Shown: piece by piece, positions 1 through 6,551 of the stretch
Layout: each line of letters opens with the position of its first letter
How positions within the stretch are numbered: the first letter of the stretch is position 1
Assembly: GCA_017501465.1 (NCBI GenBank)
Contig: JAFVWY010000021.1
Span: forward strand, 1-32,399
Direction: 5' to 3'
DNA from: Bacilli bacterium
GTDB lineage: Bacteria; Bacillota_I; Bacilli_A; ML615J-28; CAG-313
Length of the DNA: 32,399 nt
Notes under the pieces: generated by a model
The model's database searches: none
What the model was told of the DNA's origin: nothing
Seen by the model: only the letters and a program-made list of their open reading frames with translations
Made by a program: the position numbers and the translations under genes

Positions 1-329
1 GGTTCACTTTTCCCTTTATATGGTGCCGTCATAGTAAGAATGTGTTGAATTGTTATATCATAAATAGTTTTTTCTCCTCTTTTAGGAGTATAAACATCTT
101 TATAATAATTCATCACTTTATCATCAACACTTTTTATAAATCCTTTATCAATTGCAATACCAATTAATAAAGATGTTATAGATTTAGTAACACTCATTAT
201 ATTCATTGTATCTTCTTTACTAAATCCTTCTATATATTCTTCAATTTCTAATACATTATCTTTATATGCAACTATTTGTCTAATATTAATGTCATTTTTA
301 CTTGAATAATTATTTAAAACTTTCTTCAT
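1..329 (-). CDS. Serine hydrolase, beta-lactamase/PBP family (5' part, cut by window edge)
   Basis: The reading frame begins at ATG 327-329 and runs off the left edge after 109 codons. There is no signal peptide. Residues 46-49 (S-V-T-K) match the SxxK motif with the nucleophilic serine used by class C beta-lactamases and related esterases/peptidases, followed by the helical SLLIG segment typical of the family. The N-terminus (KDNVLEIEEYIEGF) matches the strand region that precedes SxxK in these proteins. A ribosome binding site, AGGTGA, lies at 337-342 on the minus strand, 7 bases before the ATG, and a good promoter lies at 388-416. The substrate cannot be told, and the YxN and KTG-type motifs lie outside the window. 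Without a signal peptide a cytoplasmic esterase-like role is as likely as drug resistance. Confidence 0.8.
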   Translation of the reverse strand, partial: MKKVLNNYSSKNDINIRQIVAYKDNVLEIEEYIEGFSKEDTMNIMSVTKSITSLLIGIAIDKGFIKSVDDKVMNYYKDVYTPKRGEKTIYDITIQHILTMTAPYKGKSE

Positions 330-387
330 AATTAAGTCACCTACTAATCGATTAATTCTAATTTATCAGTCAATTTTAACCATATAA

Positions 388-416
388 ATTATATCAAAAA
401 ATAACTAAAATGTCCA
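388..416 (-). promoter_or_regulatory. Promoter for the serine hydrolase
   Basis: On the minus strand a -35 TGGACA (411-416) is followed by a 17-bp spacer and a perfect -10 TATAAT (388-393). Transcription would start near 381, about 50 bases before the serine hydrolase ATG. The -10 box overlaps the stop codon of the short ORF at 389-487. Confidence 0.65.
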
Positions 417-487
417 TTAATACAAGACAACAAAAAAGACTCCACTTTCAAAAGAACAATCTCTTTATTTTCTTTATAATTATCCAT
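389..487 (-). CDS. Short ORF of 32 aa, possible leader peptide or gene remnant
   Basis: An ATG at 485-487 is preceded by AAAGGTGA, a good ribosome binding site, and an extended -10 (TGG-TATACT) lies about 30 bases further upstream. The ORF encodes 32 residues beginning MDNYKENKEIVLLKVES and ends at a TAA that overlaps the -10 box of the next gene. I do not recognise the sequence. It may be the surviving 5' end of a truncated gene, a leader peptide, or chance. The translation signals are better than chance would usually give, but the length is small. Confidence 0.3.
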   Translation of the reverse strand: MDNYKENKEIVLLKVESFLLSCINGHFSYFLI

Positions 488-552
488 TATGTCACCTTTT
501 TCTACTTAATATAAGTATACCACAAAAATAATGATTTTTTTAGTTAAAAAGT

Positions 553-624
553 AAATCGTTTAATTATTGAAACCACCCTATCAAATCGTTTAATAATGAA
601 ACCACCCACTCAAATCGTTTAATG
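553..624. repeat. Tandem ~30-bp repeats, about 2.4 copies; resembles an IS21-family end
   Basis: The 9-mer AAATCGTTT recurs at 553, 583 and 612. Two full units of 30 and 29 bp differ by only a few bases, and a partial third unit ends near 624. Each full unit reads, on the minus strand, GGTGGTTTCA followed by a short AT segment and AAACGATTT. Repeated GGTGG(T/C)TCA-like blocks next to ACGxTTT-like blocks are typical of the multi-repeat termini of IS21-family (istA/istB) elements. No transposase gene is present, so this would be a solo end or relic. There are no spacers, so it is not a CRISPR array. Confidence 0.45.
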
Positions 625-702
625 AATAGGTTATAACAAATCAATAAAATATTCTAAAAATGCAGAGATTTTATAAATGAAATCCGCTTTAAATTCCTAT
701 AC

Positions 703-720
703 GGTGGGACTTGAACCCTT
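703..720 (-). pseudogene. tRNA T-arm-like fragment
   Basis: On the minus strand 706-718 reads GGGTTCAAGTCCC. This has the T-loop consensus TTCRANY and a 3-bp stem, but the outer two stem pairs do not form and no acceptor stem, anticodon arm or CCA is found. It resembles the 3' part of a decayed tRNA gene, or an attachment-site remnant next to the intact tRNA-Glu. It could also be chance. Confidence 0.25.
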
Positions 721-731
721 AAAAAAGCAAT

Positions 732-761
732 AAAAAAAGGCTTGATAATTGTATCAAACCT
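732..761 (-). terminator. Rho-independent terminator of tRNA-Glu
   Basis: On the minus strand a 10-bp stem (AGGTTTGATA / TATCAAGCCT, one G-U pair) closes a CAAT loop and is followed by seven T. It starts 13 bases after the encoded CCA of the tRNA. Confidence 0.85.
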
Positions 762-773
762 AACGTTTCAAAA

Positions 774-850
774 TGGTGATCCGTACGAGATTCGAACTCG
801 TGAATGCATGCGTGAAAGGCATGTGAGTTAAGCCACTTCTCCAACGGACC
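774..850 (-). tRNA. tRNA-Glu (anticodon UUC)
   Basis: The minus strand folds into a full cloverleaf. The acceptor stem is GGTCCGT pairing with ACGGATC (one G-U pair). The anticodon stem CATGC/GCATG encloses the loop CTTTCAC, with anticodon TTC at 814-816. The T-arm is ACGAG-TTCGAAT-CTCGT. The discriminator base is A and the CCA end is encoded at 774-776. It stands alone, with its own promoter and terminator. Glu is assigned from the anticodon. Confidence 0.96.
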
Positions 851-869
851 ATTTAATTTTTACTTTTTA

Positions 870-898
870 ATTATACTCTTTTTTTTATTAAATAGCAA
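870..898 (-). promoter_or_regulatory. Promoter of tRNA-Glu
   Basis: On the minus strand, -35 TTGCTA (893-898), 17-bp spacer, -10 TATAAT (870-875), placing the start about 13 bases before the mature tRNA 5' end. Confidence 0.65.
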
Positions 899-917
899 GG
901 AATATGATAATAATATG

Positions 918-950
918 AAAAAAAATAAGAAGTTTGGGCAACTTCTTATT
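918..950 (-). terminator. Terminator of the SGNH-M28 operon
   Basis: On the minus strand an 11-bp stem (AATAAGAAGTT / AACTTCTTATT) with a 5-base loop is followed by eight T. The first arm contains the stop codon of the M28 peptidase. Confidence 0.85.
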
Positions 951-2265
951 TCTTTTCTTCTTCTTTTTTATCTTCTTTTTTTAATTCTTCTTTCTTAGGA
1001 TCCATTTCAGCTAACATTTTTTTCATTCTATCCATTTTCTCTGCAAGATCTTTTGGCATTTGTTTTGATACTGGGAAAACTTTAGAGTTTATTAATTTTT
1101 CAGAAAAACTAGCCATAAAGTTAACTGTGTTGATAAACGCTTGTGGGTCAAGACGATCCATAATATCGCGTCTTGAATGGATAGTTGCACCTCCTTGAGG
1201 AGCAAGACGAGCAAATGTAACAGCTGGAATACCTGCTACAGCAAATGATGTTGAATCAGAAGAATACATATCAACTTTTGTAGAAATAGGGAAACCTTCA
1301 ATTTTTCCTAAGTAATCAATATATTTCGCAGTAGCTTCTTCACAAGAACAAACGGCAATATCAAATCCAAGTAAAACACCTGTCATATCTACGTTAATAT
1401 TAAACACATAATTCTTTAATTCATCTTTATGTTTTTCAACATAATCTTTTGAACCTTTTAAACCAATTTCTTCCGCACCACACCAAATGAATTTTAAAGT
1501 TCTCTTTGGTTTATTTACTAAGAAATAATGCATTAATTCCATTATTGTAACAGAACCAGTAGCGTTATCCCAAGCACCATTCGAATAAATAACAGAATCA
1601 AAGTGAGCAGTAAATGCTACTACTTCTTCTTTTTTTTCAGTACCTGGAATTGTTGCGATAACATTTCTAGATACTCCTTTAGAATTTAGTTCTTGTCTTA
1701 AAATTATTTTTACGCTTTCAGGATTTGATCTTAAAATCTTTTCTGCATCATTAATATGAATTACCACACCAGGAAAATTAATTTCTTCACCAGGTTTATA
1801 TTTTATATTTCTAGTTCTAATTTCAGGCCACATTTCTTCAGGGTCATAAATTGAACCAAATATTTGAATATATCCTAGAGCACCTAATTCATGCATTTTT
1901 TTCATTTGATCAGGTTTTACAGGTCCACTAATTAATACTATTTTGTCTTTTACATCTAAGATATTAGCATCTAATACATTTTCGACATAACAAAGTGGAG
2001 CGCTAATTCCTTCTTCACTAGTTACGCCACTATTTCCAATACCTTCGCAAGTTACATTAAAAGTTTCTACACCTTTAATTTCTAATGAAGCCTTTTTAAT
2101 ATTTGGCATATCAATTTCAAATGTTTCGATTTCACAATCTACACCATATGATTTACAATAATCAAGTAATTGATTTGCACATCTTTCTTCTTCTTTTGTT
2201 CCAGTTACCCTTACATAACTAATTTGATTTAATAATTCAAATGCTCTTTCTTTATTTGTTGCCAT
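946..2265 (-). CDS. M28-family zinc aminopeptidase with PA-type insert
   Basis: The 439-residue protein carries the di-zinc set of peptidase family M28: H221-x-D223 (AHFDS), bridging D233 (WDNATGS), catalytic and ligand E265-E266 (GAEEIGLKGS), D293 (NVDMTG) and H363 (TIHSRRD). Residues about 85-180 look like a protease-associated (PA) domain inserted before the catalytic core. There is no signal peptide, so it probably acts in the cytoplasm, trimming peptides from the N-terminus. The tail after residue 415 is a highly charged Lys/Glu run. The start ATG has AGGAGG five bases upstream, and that site overlaps the TAG stop of the SGNH gene, so the two are cotranscribed and probably translationally coupled. 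Peptide specificity is not visible. Confidence 0.9.
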   Translation of the reverse strand: MATNKERAFELLNQISYVRVTGTKEEERCANQLLDYCKSYGVDCEIETFEIDMPNIKKASLEIKGVETFNVTCEGIGNSGVTSEEGISAPLCYVENVLDANILDVKDKIVLISGPVKPDQMKKMHELGALGYIQIFGSIYDPEEMWPEIRTRNIKYKPGEEINFPGVVIHINDAEKILRSNPESVKIILRQELNSKGVSRNVIATIPGTEKKEEVVAFTAHFDSVIYSNGAWDNATGSVTIMELMHYFLVNKPKRTLKFIWCGAEEIGLKGSKDYVEKHKDELKNYVFNINVDMTGVLLGFDIAVCSCEEATAKYIDYLGKIEGFPISTKVDMYSSDSTSFAVAGIPAVTFARLAPQGGATIHSRRDIMDRLDPQAFINTVNFMASFSEKLINSKVFPVSKQMPKDLAEKMDRMKKMLAEMDPKKEELKKEDKKEEEKK

Positions 2266-2274
2266 ATTAGCCTC

Positions 2275-3579
2275 CTATTTATTATTTTTTTCAATATCTG
2301 CAACTAATGCACGATAGAATACATCTCCAATTTGTAAATACCCTGCCATCGTTGGATGTACACCATTTGTACCAATTCGTTCTACATCATCACTTCGATT
2401 ATTTACTTTCATTAATGTACTTGGCATATTATATTCTACATCAAATTGAGCTTTCATATCAATGTAGCGACAATATGATGAATATTTTTCATCTGAAACC
2501 AATTCTTCTAAATATTTATTATAATTATAAACAGTTGTTAAATCACCAAATACATCTGAGTACGGACCACTAGCACCATAGTTACTAGCAATTCCTCCAT
2601 CAATTGATGGGCTTTGTACACCAATTAATCTAACTAAAGCTTCTGGATAGTCAACATGAATTCTATCTAGAATACTTTTAATAAAAGGTTCATAGTGTGA
2701 AAAATCATTGTTATAAGGTACATATTGACCATTCCATGTCAATAAAATATAAACATAATCAATTCCTTCAAAACCATTATCTACACAATATTTTTTAAAA
2801 TTTGGTCCGTCTATTGACTCATCATAGAAAGGATTACCTTTTTCAAAATAGAATTTTTTAACTGAAATATCATCTTTATGAATTCCACCTTCTACATTTT
2901 CAAAAGAATCACCAATCGTAGGTAAACAAGAATAATTTCCTACTCCACGTTTAAATTTTAATTTATTATTTTCAATTGATTCTAAAACCCATAATAAATT
3001 GTTAGACTTCCAAACACTATGTTGATCATTTTCATCCAACTTATGTTCTTCAACCTCTACCCAAACTGATGATGTAGTAGAGACAGCTTCATTTTTTACA
3101 AAGTGACGCCATTGCCAACCACCATAGCCTTCATAACCAACTTCTTCTTTTTTCATTGTACCTATGAAATTTAAAGTTTCACTAAAACCAAGGCCAACCG
3201 GTTCACCTTCTTGTTTTGTAAATCTTCTAAATCCTTCATATGGCCACACACCATTAAAAGTTAAAGAATCACCAAAACATAAAATATTTAATTTTTTATT
3301 TGGCTTAATAGGATTTACAACATGTAGATTCGTTGTGGCAGTTTCAATTAAATTATGATAATCATCATATAAAGAAACAGTAAGAGGATAATCACCACAA
3401 TCATCAACACTAGGCGTAAATGTATAGTATCTTGGGAATGGTCTTCCCTTTGGACAATTTACATAAATATAGTATTTATATGGATTCATTGATTTAATAA
3501 TACCACGGTAAAATAGTTCAAATTTATCACCAACTACTAAATCATAATTTTTTGCGAGATAAATTAATTTATTATTCAC
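2275..3579 (-). CDS. SGNH/GDSL-family hydrolase with N-terminal beta domain
   Basis: The 434-residue protein has the block I motif GDSLT at 103-107 (nucleophile S105), a glycine block (YGGWQW), an Asn block (LLTWNGQ) and a block V histidine in NGVHPT (H408). The position three before the histidine, usually Asp, is Asn405, so the usual triad would be a Ser-His dyad or would use another acid. Residues 1-90 form a separate beta-rich, Ig-like segment. No signal peptide is seen. SGNH enzymes deacetylate or de-esterify carbohydrates and lipids, but the substrate here is unknown. It is the first gene of a two-gene unit with the M28 peptidase. The ribosome binding site AAGGTGA precedes the ATG. Confidence 0.82.
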   Translation of the reverse strand: MNNKLIYLAKNYDLVVGDKFELFYRGIIKSMNPYKYYIYVNCPKGRPFPRYYTFTPSVDDCGDYPLTVSLYDDYHNLIETATTNLHVVNPIKPNKKLNILCFGDSLTFNGVWPYEGFRRFTKQEGEPVGLGFSETLNFIGTMKKEEVGYEGYGGWQWRHFVKNEAVSTTSSVWVEVEEHKLDENDQHSVWKSNNLLWVLESIENNKLKFKRGVGNYSCLPTIGDSFENVEGGIHKDDISVKKFYFEKGNPFYDESIDGPNFKKYCVDNGFEGIDYVYILLTWNGQYVPYNNDFSHYEPFIKSILDRIHVDYPEALVRLIGVQSPSIDGGIASNYGASGPYSDVFGDLTTVYNYNKYLEELVSDEKYSSYCRYIDMKAQFDVEYNMPSTLMKVNNRSDDVERIGTNGVHPTMAGYLQIGDVFYRALVADIEKNNK

Positions 3580-3607
3580 AATATCACCTTCTTAATATAT
3601 TACTTTT

Positions 3608-3636
3608 ATTATATAATTTTCTTCATATATATGCAA
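3608..3636 (-). promoter_or_regulatory. Promoter of the SGNH-M28 operon
   Basis: On the minus strand, -35 TTGCAT (3631-3636), 17-bp spacer, -10 TATAAT (3608-3613), 29 bases before the SGNH start codon. Confidence 0.5.
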
Positions 3637-3644
3637 ATATTAAA

Positions 3645-3682
3645 CAAAAAAAGATGTAAATAACAAATATTTACATCTTTTT
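3645..3682 (-). terminator. Terminator of the feo operon
   Basis: A perfect 13-bp stem (AAAGATGTAAATA, 3650-3662, with 3668-3680) and a 5-base loop is followed on the minus strand by a run of seven T. The distal arm holds the stop codon of the FeoB-associated gene. Confidence 0.88.
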
Positions 3683-3841
3683 AGTTGTACATTCTTCTTT
3701 TGAATTACATTTTTTGGCATATGGACAACCCTTACATGGATCATCTTTTTTCTTATAAAAGGAAAAATAAATTATTAGGCTAAGAATGATTGCTATTATC
3801 CCCAAAATAATCCCGTCTGTTAATGTTAATTGTAAAATCAT
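3671..3841 (-). CDS. FeoB-associated Cys-rich membrane protein
   Basis: This 56-residue protein starts at ATG 3839-3841, ten bases after the feoB stop, with AAAGGT upstream. It has one N-terminal membrane helix (about residues 9-29), then a lysine-rich junction and a cytoplasmic tail with four cysteines: C36 and C39 (DPCKGCPY), C45 and C51. This layout matches the small FeoB_associated family found right after feoB in many anaerobic Bacillota. The family is thought to assist ferrous iron uptake, perhaps by binding iron at the cytoplasmic side, but its exact role is unproven. It is the last gene of the feo operon, and its stop lies inside the terminator hairpin. Confidence 0.88.
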   Translation of the reverse strand: MILQLTLTDGIILGIIAIILSLIIYFSFYKKKDDPCKGCPYAKKCNSKEECTTKKM

Positions 3842-3851
3842 AAATGTACCT

Positions 3852-6131
3852 TTAGATTAATGCGATTAGGCTACCAATGCCAAAAATTAATGATGCAAGT
3901 AACCATGCAAGTCCTGTTTGAAAAGCTATAGCAACTAACATTTTACGTCTAGAACCTAGTTCACGTTTCATAGCACCAATAGCACCAAAACAAGGAGCTG
4001 AGAATAAGTTAAATACCATAAACGCATAAGCACTTAAGCCATTAATACCACTAAACATTTTTGAACCAAAAATTAAGTTTCCACTATCTACACTTTCATC
4101 AAGTCCTGCGATAATAGCCATAGAACTAACTACTTGTTCTTTAGCAACTAGACCTTGAACAGCAGACACTGTAGCACCCCAATTTAGTTCACCAAATATT
4201 GGATAGAAAATCCATGAAAATGCCTTACCAACAGAGGCTAAAATACTGTTCTCAATTGTTAAAGAATAACCATAGTTAATTACACCATCATTTGCATTAA
4301 CTACCAAACTCTTTCTTGGATCATTATTATTACTCAATTTTTCTAAAACTTGTTCACTAACCCCTGGAACTAAAATTTTATCTGTGAAATCATAAGTTTC
4401 TTCTTCATTTAATACACCAAAACTTACATATAAAAATCCTCTATCATCAAAAGATAATGTAGCTACTGTATCACCAGATTCAATTGCCTCTTTTGAATAA
4501 TCTACCCCATTTAGCAATGCAATCAATTCTAGATTTACAAAATCAATAGTATTATCACATTCAACTTCAATATATTCTGCTTTCCATGTGAATGATAACA
4601 TAGCCCAAACAATAACAGAACATAAAAGAATTACTGTACCAGCTCTTTTAAAGAAAGCAATTGTTTTATCAAATACATCTCTAAATACATATTTAAAAGA
4701 CGGTAATCTATATTCTGGTAATTCTGATATAAATGAAGAAGGATTTCCTTTAAAGAAAAATTTCTTCATAATTAATGATGAAACTAAAATAATAATAATT
4801 GCCAAGAAATATAGTGAAACTGTAATTAAACCAGAATTTTTTGGGAAAAATGCACCTGCAAATAATGCAATAATAGGTAATTTTGCAGAACAAGGTATAA
4901 AAGGAGTACACATAATTGTGATTCTTCTTTCATCATCGTCTTCTACAGTACGCGCAGACATAATCCCTGGAACAGAACATCCTGATCCTACAATAAATGG
5001 AATTAAACTTTTTCCACTTAAGCCAAATTTTCTAAATACTCTATCTAAAAAGAAAGCAATTCTAGACATATAGCCTGTAGTTTCTAAAATTGATATACAA
5101 ATAAATAAAATAATTAATTGAGGAATAAAGTTAAGAACTGCACCAACACCAGCAATAATACCATCACATACAAGACTTATTACCCAACCAGATGCATTCC
5201 ATCCTTCTAGTACTCCCCCAAACCATTCAGAAATAGTACCAATTGTTCCATCAACTAGATCAACTGTCCACGAGCCGACAACACCAACTGATAAATAATA
5301 AATACAAAACATAATAAATGCAAAAATTGGTATTGCAGCAAATTTATTTAAAAATACTTTATCTAATTTATCAGTTATGGTTACTTTTTTAGGTTCAGTA
5401 ACTACACTTTTTTCCTTAATATCAACAATATATTCATATCTTTGATTTGCTATAATTTCTTCTGAATCATAGCCATAACTATCTTCAATCTTCTTAATTT
5501 GTTCTAAAATTGTGGGTGTAACTAAGAATGAATACTTTTCATCCTTTTCAAATACTTTAACACCAATAAATCTTTTATGGTTTGATTCTAGGTTTAAACT
5601 ATCTAAAAAATCTTCGATTTCGTTTGCGTAAATTCTATTATGTTTGTTTTCTAAAGCACTATCATTCTTAATCAAATCAATTAAAGAATCAATTCCAGTA
5701 TTTTTTAATGCTGAAATTTTAACAACACTTGTGTTCAATACACTTGATAGTTTTTCAACATCAATATGAATACCCTTCTTTTCAAGTTCATCTGCCATGT
5801 TAAGAGCAACAATAACTTTTGTATCAAGTTCTAATAATTGAGTTGTTAGATACATGCTTCTTTCAATGCTAGTAGCATCGACGATATTTATAATAATATC
5901 TGGTTTTTCATTTATTACATAATCTCTAGAAACAACTTCTTCTTGTGTATATGGTGATAATGAATAAATACCTGGTAAGTCTACAAGTTCGAAATCTGTT
6001 CCTTTAATGTTACCAGATTTTCTTTCAATAGTAACACCAGGCCAGTTACCAACTTTTTGATTCGTGCCAGTTAACAAATTAAAGAGTGTAGTTTTGCCAC
6101 TATTTTGATTACCAACTAATGCTATTTTCAT
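3852..6131 (-). CDS. feoB: Ferrous iron transporter FeoB, with an unusual ~110-residue insert
   Basis: The 759-residue protein begins with a G domain: G1 GNQNSGKT (7-14), switch region NWPGVTIERKSG, G3 DLPG (51-54), G4 NMAD (111-114). A helical GDI-like region to about 250 follows, then the polytopic membrane part with the two Gate-type repeats (GSGCSVPGIMSAR; NLFSAPCFGAIGAMKRELG). It imports Fe2+ across the inner membrane with FeoA. Between two membrane helices, residues about 516-624 form a hydrophilic segment where most FeoB proteins have a short loop. The next helix resumes at ENSILASVGKAF. The start ATG shares a base with the feoA stop (TAATG), and GAGGTGA lies inside feoA, so translation is coupled. 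Confidence 0.95.
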   Translation of the reverse strand: MKIALVGNQNSGKTTLFNLLTGTNQKVGNWPGVTIERKSGNIKGTDFELVDLPGIYSLSPYTQEEVVSRDYVINEKPDIIINIVDATSIERSMYLTTQLLELDTKVIVALNMADELEKKGIHIDVEKLSSVLNTSVVKISALKNTGIDSLIDLIKNDSALENKHNRIYANEIEDFLDSLNLESNHKRFIGVKVFEKDEKYSFLVTPTILEQIKKIEDSYGYDSEEIIANQRYEYIVDIKEKSVVTEPKKVTITDKLDKVFLNKFAAIPIFAFIMFCIYYLSVGVVGSWTVDLVDGTIGTISEWFGGVLEGWNASGWVISLVCDGIIAGVGAVLNFIPQLIILFICISILETTGYMSRIAFFLDRVFRKFGLSGKSLIPFIVGSGCSVPGIMSARTVEDDDERRITIMCTPFIPCSAKLPIIALFAGAFFPKNSGLITVSLYFLAIIIILVSSLIMKKFFFKGNPSSFISELPEYRLPSFKYVFRDVFDKTIAFFKRAGTVILLCSVIVWAMLSFTWKAEYIEVECDNTIDFVNLELIALLNGVDYSKEAIESGDTVATLSFDDRGFLYVSFGVLNEEETYDFTDKILVPGVSEQVLEKLSNNNDPRKSLVVNANDGVINYGYSLTIENSILASVGKAFSWIFYPIFGELNWGATVSAVQGLVAKEQVVSSMAIIAGLDESVDSGNLIFGSKMFSGINGLSAYAFMVFNLFSAPCFGAIGAMKRELGSRRKMLVAIAFQTGLAWLLASLIFGIGSLIALI

Positions 6132-6391
6132 TATTCAATCACCTCGATATCTATTTCTGCCATATCACTTTTTCTAACACAAAGTTCATAACCTCTTAAT
6201 TTAATATCTACAGGATCTCCTAGTGGAGCAATCTTTTTAACTTCCACTATGACCCCTGTTGTGATTCCCATATCTAATAATCGTCTACGAACTACTTTAT
6301 TGTGATTATGTACACCTAATATTTTTGCCTTTTGTCCTAAGTGTAAATCACTCAAATGTCCAGATTGTCCTATTTTCAATTTATGTTTCAT
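6131..6391 (-). CDS. feoA: FeoA-domain protein, FeoB partner
   Basis: The 86-residue protein has the SH3-like FeoA fold signature: VVRRRLLDMGITTGVIVEV, then PLGDPVDIKLRGYELCVRKSDM. It is a small cytoplasmic protein that supports FeoB. It is the first gene of the feo operon. The only consensus ribosome binding site (AGGAGG, 6415-6420) is 23 bases from the ATG, too far for direct use, and the gap holds the 16-bp palindrome 6400-6415. No in-frame ATG, GTG or TTG exists between them. If the palindrome folds into a hairpin the spacing becomes about 9 bases, which would be normal. Confidence 0.92.
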   Translation of the reverse strand: MKHKLKIGQSGHLSDLHLGQKAKILGVHNHNKVVRRRLLDMGITTGVIVEVKKIAPLGDPVDIKLRGYELCVRKSDMAEIDIEVIE

Positions 6392-6399
6392 ATATAATA

Positions 6400-6415
6400 G
6401 TAAGCCTAGGCTTAC
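6400..6415. promoter_or_regulatory. Palindromic operator, probably for the DtxR-type regulator
   Basis: GTAAGCCTAGGCTTAC is a perfect 16-bp palindrome in the 5' leader of feoA, between the ribosome binding site and the start codon. Its core resembles the inverted repeats bound by DtxR/IdeR-type iron regulators, and it shares the TAAGC half-site with the palindrome at 6432-6449. That the neighbouring regulator binds it is inference. Confidence 0.7.
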
Positions 6416-6431
6416 CTCCTTTCAAAAATTA

Positions 6432-6449
6432 AGTAAGCAAATGCTTACT
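6432..6449. promoter_or_regulatory. Second palindromic operator at the feo transcription start
   Basis: AGTAAGCAAATGCTTACT is an 18-bp near-perfect inverted repeat (AGTAAGCA paired with TGCTTACT), just downstream of the feo -10 box and covering the predicted transcription start. It shares GTAAGC half-sites with 6400-6415. Binding here would block transcription initiation. Confidence 0.7.
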
Positions 6450-6454
6450 AAAAT

Positions 6455-6483
6455 ATTTTATCATTTTTAGCTTCTAATGTCAA
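6455..6483 (-). promoter_or_regulatory. Promoter of feoA-feoB
   Basis: On the minus strand a perfect -35 TTGACA (6478-6483), 17-bp spacer and -10 TAAAAT (6455-6460). This strong promoter is followed immediately by the operator at 6432-6449, as expected for a repressed promoter. Confidence 0.85.
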
Positions 6484-6520
6484 TTTTTTTAATAATATAA
6501 TTTTATTTTTTTTCTTATTA

Positions 6521-6529
6521 TGTTATAAT
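6521..6529 (+). promoter_or_regulatory. Extended -10 promoter of the DtxR-type regulator
   Basis: TGT followed by TATAAT (6524-6529) forms an extended -10, with no clear -35. The start would fall near 6536, giving a short leader with a weak GAGG ribosome binding site at 6542. Confidence 0.5.
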
Positions 6530-6551
6530 CAAATTAATAACGAGGTTATAT

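Larger units (their letters stand above)
488..773. other. Intergenic stretch without an intact gene
   Basis: No convincing protein gene is found here on either strand. It contains an extended -10 promoter (TATACT near 517) for the short ORF, the tandem repeats at 553-624, the tRNA-like fragment at 703-720, and the tRNA-Glu terminator at 732-761. The combination suggests an old insertion scar. Confidence 0.5.

Noticed and set aside
553-624. CRISPR array
   Set aside because: The repeats are directly tandem with no spacers, only about 2.4 copies, and no cas genes are present.
4588-5073. 161-codon open frame on the plus strand
   Set aside because: It lies wholly antisense inside feoB, without a ribosome binding site or recognisable protein features; it is a shadow of the real gene.
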